Position numbers and translations under genes: made by a program
Assembly: GCA_033026295.1 (NCBI GenBank)
Contig: CM065168.1
Span: forward strand, 30,579,226 to 30,643,225
Length of the DNA stretch: 64,000 nucleotides
Direction of reading: 5' to 3'
From: Channa striata
Lineage: Eukaryota > Chordata > Actinopteri > Anabantiformes > Channidae
The notes under the pieces: model-generated
What the model was told of the DNA's origin: nothing
The model's database searches: none
What the model saw: only the letters and a program-made list of their open reading frames with translations
Shown here: piece by piece, positions 57,001 through 64,000 of the stretch
Position numbering within the stretch: position 1 is the stretch's first letter
How the letters are laid out: each line of letters begins with the position of its first letter

Positions 57001-58510
57001 GCTAATATAATGCTGAAAATTAGTTGGTAGATATCTTCTTTATTAGGTTTGAAAGTGTCCAAAAACCTCAATTAAGTTTATTTCTTGAATTCTATATGGT
57101 GGGAAATTTGTTCATTTTGTGTCTCCTTTCAATCACTTGTCAATGTTCAAAACTTTATTTATTCAAATCATGATTTCAAATCGAAAAAAACAACAACTTA
57201 GATTTACCTAAATAAGTTCTGAAATAGCCTGGAAATAAACACTGGAGACTGACTTGTAATCTGCTTTGATGACAAAGTCAACGATGAAAAATTAGTAATT
57301 CATTTTGAATAAAAGTTGCATACCTCAAGAACGTCAAGCTTTCACTTTTAGGTTGTGTGTCATCACATTACTCAGTCAGATTTAGCATGTCTTCATGTTT
57401 TATAGCTTTCTCTTATCTGGTGGCTAAAATAAGCCATTAATTCAGGATTAGAAATGAGAGACTTAAAACACTTTCATTCATTCATTGTTTTCCATTTGTC
57501 TGGAGATGGATCAGGTTTAACACAACTTTCTGGACATCCTTTGACCCAGAAATGATTTCCGGCTGCTCGAGCAGGATTCCGAGGCTTTTCACATCCAAAT
57601 GATATATATAATCTCTCCACCATATTCTGGCTCTACCATGGGGTCTTCTACCAGCTGGGTGTGCCTGGAAGACCTCCAACCTCCACCTTACTGTGGTGGA
57701 GGGGCTTGTGTGTCCCTGTGGTGAAGGCCTGGTTGGGTCTCCCAAGACAAAGCCACCACCCTGTGGGCCCACACACTGCAGGGATCCAGGAGTCAGGGTC
57801 GGGCGTGATGTAAGTCAGGTGGAAGGCAAGGAAGGAAGTGTAGGCATGTTGATCCAAGTCTTCGTAAGCTGGTTGAAAATACTTTTTTTTTAAAGTTTAA
57901 ATTAGCATCTTTCTAACTGAACCCAGCTTTTTTAAAACACATACCACTCTCTTTCAGTCTAAGTTGACTGACAGCCGTGTGTAACATCTAATTAGAGTTC
58001 AAGTTACAAAAAATTCAACATGAGAAAATACTTGTACTTCTTACAAGAAATACACTGACACACTAAGTATTACTTCAAGTATTAACAACTCTAAAAATTA
58101 TAGCCTCCAAAATGACTATATAGTAGAATTAAAAGAAACGGAAAATTGGAACATTCAGGAACGTTGGATTGACTTCAGGGCCGTTCCCGTATATGGGAAA
58201 AAATGTAGGAAGAGAACAAATGTGCGTTACAGGACAATACATACTATAAAATTAAATAAAAATGTATCCAACTATTTCTTCATTTATTTTGTCAGATCAT
58301 ATTGGACTAATGTGTTACAATCATCAGTAAATAAATGTAAAAGACATTCATAAATATATATTGGATTTCTTGTTCTTACCAAACTAAATTACTATAATAA
58401 TGAATATAAAATGAACTACAGCATGAGATGTTACAATTGCAGTAATATTCAAAACATTCAGCATAATTTAATATTTGCATCCAGTTAGATCAGTAGGTCA
58501 TAACTTTCAT
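57000..58510. other. 3' flank of gene copy C
   Basis: Aligns with the flanks at 47400-48760 and 31480-32700, but is more diverged from them than the gene bodies are from each other. It is interrupted by a repeat at 57490-57870. No gene is seen. Confidence 0.5.
57490..57870. repeat. LINE-associated dispersed repeat fragment
   Basis: Wording such as tttcacatccaaatgatata, tggctctaccatggggtctt, ctaccagctgggtgtgcctg, gtggtggaggggcttgtgtg and tgggtctcccaagacaaagc is typical of the tail region of a fish non-LTR element as I recall it. Inserted in the 3' flank of copy C only; the A and B flanks lack it. Confidence 0.55.
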
Positions 58511-58664
58511 TTAGAATATATTCATATTTCTTTGTTTAACCAGATATTTAAGAGAAACCCTTTTTGCATAATGAAATAAATGAATGTTACAGAATGAAGT
58601 AAAGATAATGTAAGTGAACTTGCAGCTGTCATTTTCCAGACTATATATATTGTCACTGGATGGG

Positions 58665-61600
58665 TCAAGCAAGAGAAGAGGGCACCGTGGTTTCTGCTGC
58701 ACTATTGCTCACAATGTTTACGCTGAAGTCTGGCAGCCCAGAAATCATCAGACTATTCTTAACCTAGAGAGGAAAAAGGAACAGGGAGCGCTAAGTGTTC
58801 TGAGAAAGAAAAGTTGACAACAAGAGTACACAAGAACTATTAGTCACACATCTACAGCCTTTGCAATCATATATTTTAGGCCTAATGTGTCACCTCATTA
58901 TTTTTAGTCATTCATTTATGCATGTTTAGTATTTATCAATATTTATTACTTATTACCTAGATGAAGTAGCACCTTACAACCAGATCAAACTTTAAAGCAC
59001 AACACATGGACAGTTAACCTAGTCTGTGAACCAGGACAGGGACGTCTGTCATGTGGACAATTACCAGCTTCGAATCTGATGGAAGAGCAATAAAAATCAC
59101 CTGGTATAATGTAGGTCAAACCGGTTTTGACTGGCTAAAAAGTCAAACTTTCTACTGAGTTTATTATTATCCATCTTTGTCTGCAACCACTTAGATGCTT
59201 AAAACTGCACATATGAGGGAATGACTTTTATTTATTGCTAAAGCACCAGGTTTTGGAATAAATGCATTATGAATTAATACACTGATGATATCACTATTCC
59301 TTTAAAGGCACATTTAATTTATACAGTATTCACACAATACTCAGTGTTTTTATTCAGTGCTTGACAGTCCTGTAGGATTGTTTCATTCACTGACATGTTA
59401 CACTGTTGATAAAACTATCCCAATAGCAAGCCCGGAGGCACTGCTCTTATTGAAATTTTGGCCAGCAGACCATTTTGGCCACCTGTTTCAGGCTGGGTTT
59501 CTCCTGTTATGCCCTCCCTTCACCATGCCAGCTTGAACTTCTCCTATGCAGGTTAGAAATACTTGTTAGGACTATGCAAAGTCGTGGTAAAACCCCATTT
59601 GATAGGAAAAGACACTAACCTGTTGTATGTAGGACAGGACCTGATTGTTAGACAGCTGATATGTAGAAGAAACCTTCACTCTCAGCCCTATAACATCTAA
59701 GGACACAACATGGAAAGTAAAAAAAGTTAGAAAAATTGCTTGAGTTTTGTCACTGCTATAAGTTAGTCAAATGAAAGAAAATAGACATAACCTGAATATA
59801 AACTATGTTGCAGAATTGAAATTGTTCCATTTATTAGCATTCAGGAGGGTAAAGGTGATGACTTCTAGTCTGTTTTTCCACTCAGTTCATATTAAATGTA
59901 ATTTAAACATATTTATGACCTTTAATTCTCCAAGTGTTTATAAGAATTCTCTAAATCAATCTTTTAGTGTTGAAGCAGACTCTGAATGGTCAGGAATATC
60001 AACACAACCTACTTCTGGGCAATGTCACGATATTATGGGTTATTTACCTCACTCTTCACCCCTCCACCCGGTGCAATTAAAGCGTAAAACATTAACCTGT
60101 CATACTCACACATTCCAGAACTTGCTGTTGTAGATGGAGTGGTAAATGTAACTGGAGTAGGAACGTTGGTTACAAAAGGTGTTGCAGCTGTTGTTGCTGC
60201 AGGTGGTGTAATTGTAGTAGGACCAGTGGAAGTCGTGGATGCAGATGTGGTTGCTGAAGTTGTTGGGTTTGTAGTAGGACCAGTGGAAGTCGTAGATGCA
60301 GGTGTGGTTGCTGAAGTTGTTGGGTTTGTAGTAGGACCAGTGGAAGTCGTGGATGCAGGTGTGGTTGCTGAAGTTGTTGTGCCTGTAGTAGTGTCAGTTG
60401 AAGTCGTGGATACAGGTGTGGTTGCTGAAGTTGTTGGGTTTGTAGTAGGACCAGTGGAAGTCGTGGATGCAGGTGTGGTTGCTGAAGTTGTCGTGTTTGT
60501 AGTAGGACCAGTGGAAGTCGTGGATGCAGGTGTGGTTGCTGAAGTTGTCGTGTTTGTAGTAGTGTCAGTTGAAGTCGTGGATGCAGGTGTGGTTGCTGAA
60601 GTTGTCGTGTTTGTAGTAGTGTCAGTTGAAGTCGTGGATGCAGGTGTGGTTGCCGAAGTTGTCGTGTTTGTAGTAGTGTCAGTTGAAGTCGTGGATGCAG
60701 GTGTGGTTGCCGAAGTTGTCGTGCCTGTAGTAGTGTCAGTCGGAGTCGTGGATGCAGGTGTGGTTGCCGAAGTTGTCGTGCCTGTAGTAGTGTCAGTCGG
60801 AGTCGTGGATGCAGGTGTGGTTGCCGAAGTTGTCGTGCCGGTAGTAGTGTCAGTCGGAGTCGTGGATGCAGGTGTGGTTGCGGTTGTCGTGCGGTAGTAG
60901 TGTCAGTCGGAGTCGTGGATGCAGGTGTGGTTGCGGGTTGTCGTGCCGGTAGTAGTGTCAGTCGGAGTCGTGGATGCAGGTGTGGTTGCGGTTGTCGTGC
61001 CTGTAGTAGTGTCAGTCGGAGTCGTGGATGCAGGTGTGGTTGCCGGTTGTCGTGCGCCTGTAGTAGTGTCAGTGGAAGTCGTGGATGCAGGTGTGGTTGC
61101 CGGGTTGTCGTGCCTGTAGTGTGTCAGTGTCAGTGGAAGTCGTGGATGCAGTGGTTAAAGTCGCGGTTGCGAAGGGTTGTCGCCTGTAGTAGTGTCAGTT
61201 AAAGTCGTGGATGCAGGTGCGGTTGCGGGTTGTCGTGCCTGTAGTAGTGTCAGTGGAAGTCGTGGATGCAGGTGCGGTTGCGGGTTGTTGAGTCGTGGAT
61301 GTCGTGCCTGTAGTAGTGTCAGTGGAAGTCGTGGATGCAGGTGCGGTTGCCGAAGTTGTCGTGCCTGTAGTAGTGTCAGTGGAAGTCGTGGATGCAAGTG
61401 TAGTTGCTGAAGTTGTTGTGTCATTAGAGGCTGTTAAAATTACTGAAATATTCCCTAGCCTAGGTCTAACAGCTGAGTTTGTTGTTGCTGTAGTTCGTGT
61501 TACTGCAGTAGTATCAGTGGAAGTAGTGGGTGTAGTTGTGGTTGTTGTTGGGTCTGTAAACAGAGTCAAAGGAAAATATAGATTATTCATCAATGTCTGT

Positions 61601-63299
61601 CAATTAGAATATCAGTAAAGTGAATTCAAAGTGACAAAGATGAATGAACTGTACTGTACTCACCATTTATAACGGTCACAATGACGCATCGCAGGTCCGA
61701 GTTAAATGTGCTCAGACTGAGGAAATGTACATGGTGTCACATATTATAACAGTTATGTTTGTGCTTCTGATTTAACACTGCTGTGCAGGCACTTTTCACA
61801 AAGCTAATGTTGAAGATACTGACTTGTAATCTGCTTTGACCACAAAGCAGATAGGGTAGCTTCCTCCCTCTTCAGTCTGAGATGGTGTCCATGTGAGGCG
61901 GAACTGTCCTGGTCCTAATGGGATCTGGTTTATATTGGACGGCCCGCTGATAAGAAGCCCTGAAATTCTGTAAGAAGCAGAAGATGAAATTGTTTCTGTC
62001 CACTCTAACAACATGACAAATCTTTTTTTAAATTGTTTGATTTTTGACTTACGTGGAGATGTTTGCCTCTGCTTGGATATTAATTTCAATGACCATATTG
62101 AGAGACGTGTACAACTGGGCTCTATTGGTTGGGGTTGGAGGAACAAAAACTGGCAGGTAGAGTCCCTCTGTGCAAGATGGGACAGCAGGATCCACTGGAA
62201 CAATAGAAAAAAAATGTGCATAACTACATTTTCTACATGATAAGGTAGGAAAAAACTACTACGACGAGATTAAAAATAAATAATGATTTTAGGACAAACT
62301 AAGAAACGCAACAATGATGGTCAGTGGATCGATTTTGTGAGATGATTAACTGAGAAATTACACATTTTGCAGCATTGCAGTTTATCTTTTTTTTTTTTCC
62401 TCTGTAAAAACTCCAAACAATTAGGATCTGATTAACTATGAAATAAGTCCAGGTCATCTGCAAAAGTAAAAATACTCCCAAGTCCAACTCAGGAAGTCTC
62501 ACCCCATAAAACAAACTGCACAGGTATTTTGCTGATGGCATCTTCAGGAGTCAACGTAGTCTGTTCCCATCGGTTTGAGTCAGGGTGATGGTTTGTGTGG
62601 GAAAGTCCTCCATCACCAGCTGTACTGCATACGGACCCTCATTGCTGCTACTGGTGGGGCTGAATGATAAAGAACAAGACTGCAAATAACAAGACGAGAG
62701 GATTATTTTCTCAGGTAGTGAAATGCAGGACTGCACAAACATGAGAATAACTTAAATCAAAGAGTCTGTGTCCTTTTGTTACTCACTGATGAGAGGCTGA
62801 GAACAGAAGGCGCTGTGCAGGGATTACACTCGGACAGAGATGTATTTCCATATCGGCACTGAACATTGTCTCCATCTGGGTCAAAGGCCAAGAGACTAAA
62901 ATCCCTCTGACAGTTTGAAGGAACTCTGAAAGAGAGAGGCAGAATAAGGACCATGCTTTCCTCCTGCCTCATGGTTAGGTCGAATCCTTTGTCAGGACGC
63001 TACTGTCTCATGAATGATTATCACACCATGGTATTCATACCATTTGCACAGCTCTCATTCTTTAATTATTGTTTTTTTTTGGACAGATGTTTCTACAATA
63101 GGAACATTGCTCAAATGTTTGGTAGGTTAAGAATCAGGGGATCAGTGTGTGGACTTACCTCACAGCTGCTATAATAGTGGTCTGTGGTGACGAGTTGGCC
63201 TTGCCAGTGTCTGACCGGTTCCTTAATTCCACCAGAGTCACTGCTCTCGAATTTACGATGCCATTGGTGATACCGTCAATCCAGTGACCACCATTCAAC
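58665..63299 (-). pseudogene. Secreted mucin-like glycoprotein, tandem copy C, partial and possibly broken
   Basis: Minus-strand coding exons in the window: 63159-63299, 62787-62925, 62503-62679, 62053-62194, 61824-61967, 61664-61716, 60110-61553, 59620-59696 and 58665-58763. The signal-peptide exon and exon 2 should lie beyond base 64000 (exon 2 expected near 64435 from the spacing in B). Exons match A and B in length except three. Exon 5 is 177 instead of 178 bp: near 62562 the sequence ctgttcccatcgg replaces ctgtgttccatcgg, shifting the frame. The repeat exon is 1444 bp, not a multiple of three, with about 21 units and a stop near 61195. The last exon is 99 instead of 72 bp and encodes a different tail, VKNSLMISGLPDFSVNIVSN and 12 more residues. 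It may be a pseudogene, or some breaks may be sequencing errors. B and C share the exon 10 text YQLSNNQVLSYIQQ, so they are closest relatives there. Confidence 0.7.
60220..61430 (-). repeat. 57-bp coding minisatellite of copy C
   Basis: About 21 units of the same 57-bp repeat as copy B. Regular 57-bp units occupy 60220-60880. From about 60880 to 61300 the units are irregular, with deletions at the same point as in B, an extra gc near 61050, and a scrambled stretch at 61100-61200 (gtgtgtcagtgtcagtgg, gcgaagggttgtcg). Confidence 0.92.
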
Positions 63300-64000
63300 C
63301 TGTGGTGTAAAGGTCAAGGGAAAGTCCATTTTTACTGTGAAGCTCAGAATCTGATGGGCATCTGTGTTCTGTTTGGACATTTCTAGTGTGTGAAGACAGC
63401 TTGCATTACTTTTATCTTTAAACTGTCACGATCACACATCCAGATTGTTTCGTTTGTATTCAGTCAGATAATTCTCCCTCCAGGTTCTCTATTGTTCGCT
63501 GGCTATGACGTAGCACATTCCGCGTCTTATGGGTTTACAGCTTGAGGTTACACTTACAGAACTTGAACTGCACCCTCTCTCCAGGCACAAACAGTACAAG
63601 CCTGTGGTTTGGATTAATATAAGGTTAAAATGTTGACTGTTGGGTGGAAATAAGAAAACAAATCTCATCCCTCTTTTATTTTGGCCATCCTGACTACCTA
63701 CCAGCATTTTCTTTCCTTGAATTACTTTATCAACTTTTGCAAGCTTTCATATTCACAACCGCTACTAGATGTTGCCATACACTCACTCACTTAATATGGA
63801 AACAATAGTGTCAAATGTTTGATTATTAAAATTATATAAAACCGTCAAGAACCCTGGGAGAAGCGATGGCATGACTGAGTAAACAATACAAAGATGCCAA
63901 CAGCATCCACGGGTTTCCTGACCAGTTGTAGTGACCTTTTTGTCAGCAAACTAACTTCACTTTGGAACTCTCCTCTCTGTTGCCTGATTATTTTAAAGAA
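63300..64000. other. Intron 2 of copy C, to the window edge
   Basis: Almost identical to 54350-55040 of copy B, which is the intron between exons 3 and 2. No exon is expected in it. Confidence 0.7.

Noticed and set aside
60139..61618. Plus-strand valine-rich open frames over the second array
   Set aside because: Same reason: the mirror image of the copy C repeat exon.

Overview
The window looks like nuclear DNA of a teleost fish. The evidence is spliced genes with GT/AG introns, many CA/TG and TA microsatellites, Tc1-like, hAT and L2-type LINE elements, a tRNA-derived SINE with a typical fish tail, and several copies of a dispersed repeat common in fish. I cannot name the species. All calls come from reading the sequence; no database was searched.

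Left part (1-22.6 kb): a divergent gene pair shares a CpG-rich promoter at about 17.6-18.2 kb. On the minus strand is the 5' two thirds of the kinase domain of a GCKIII kinase, best matched to STK26/MST4. It has a 7-codon first coding exon, a 12 kb first intron, and runs off the left edge. On the plus strand is a complete nine-exon DHHC palmitoyltransferase of 308 residues, closest in my memory to Drosophila Dnz1 and the ZDHHC3/7 group.

Middle (22.6-32.7 kb): the 3' UTR of the DHHC gene, intergenic DNA, a SINE, and alternating blocks that match the spacers between the genes further right. I read these as the remains of lost gene copies.

Right part (32.8-64 kb): a tandem array of three minus-strand copies (A, B, C) of one multi-exon gene for a secreted, mucin-like glycoprotein. 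Each has a signal peptide, a cysteine-containing N-glycosylated ectodomain spread over seven exons, a Ser/Thr/Pro region and a short C-terminal tail. Exon lengths and phases are almost identical between copies and introns align well, so the duplications are recent. In B and C the Ser/Thr/Pro exon carries a 57-bp (19-residue) minisatellite of about 28 and 21 units; A has short non-repetitive exons instead. The centre of both arrays is full of units shortened by 1-3 bp that shift the frame, either real damage or consensus error. C also has a one-base frameshift in exon 5 and a different last exon, and its first two exons lie beyond the right edge. Copy A has a hAT element in its last intron and a composite 6.4 kb insertion (L2 LINE pieces, a nested Tc1 element and an inverted spacer copy) just upstream of its TATA-like box.
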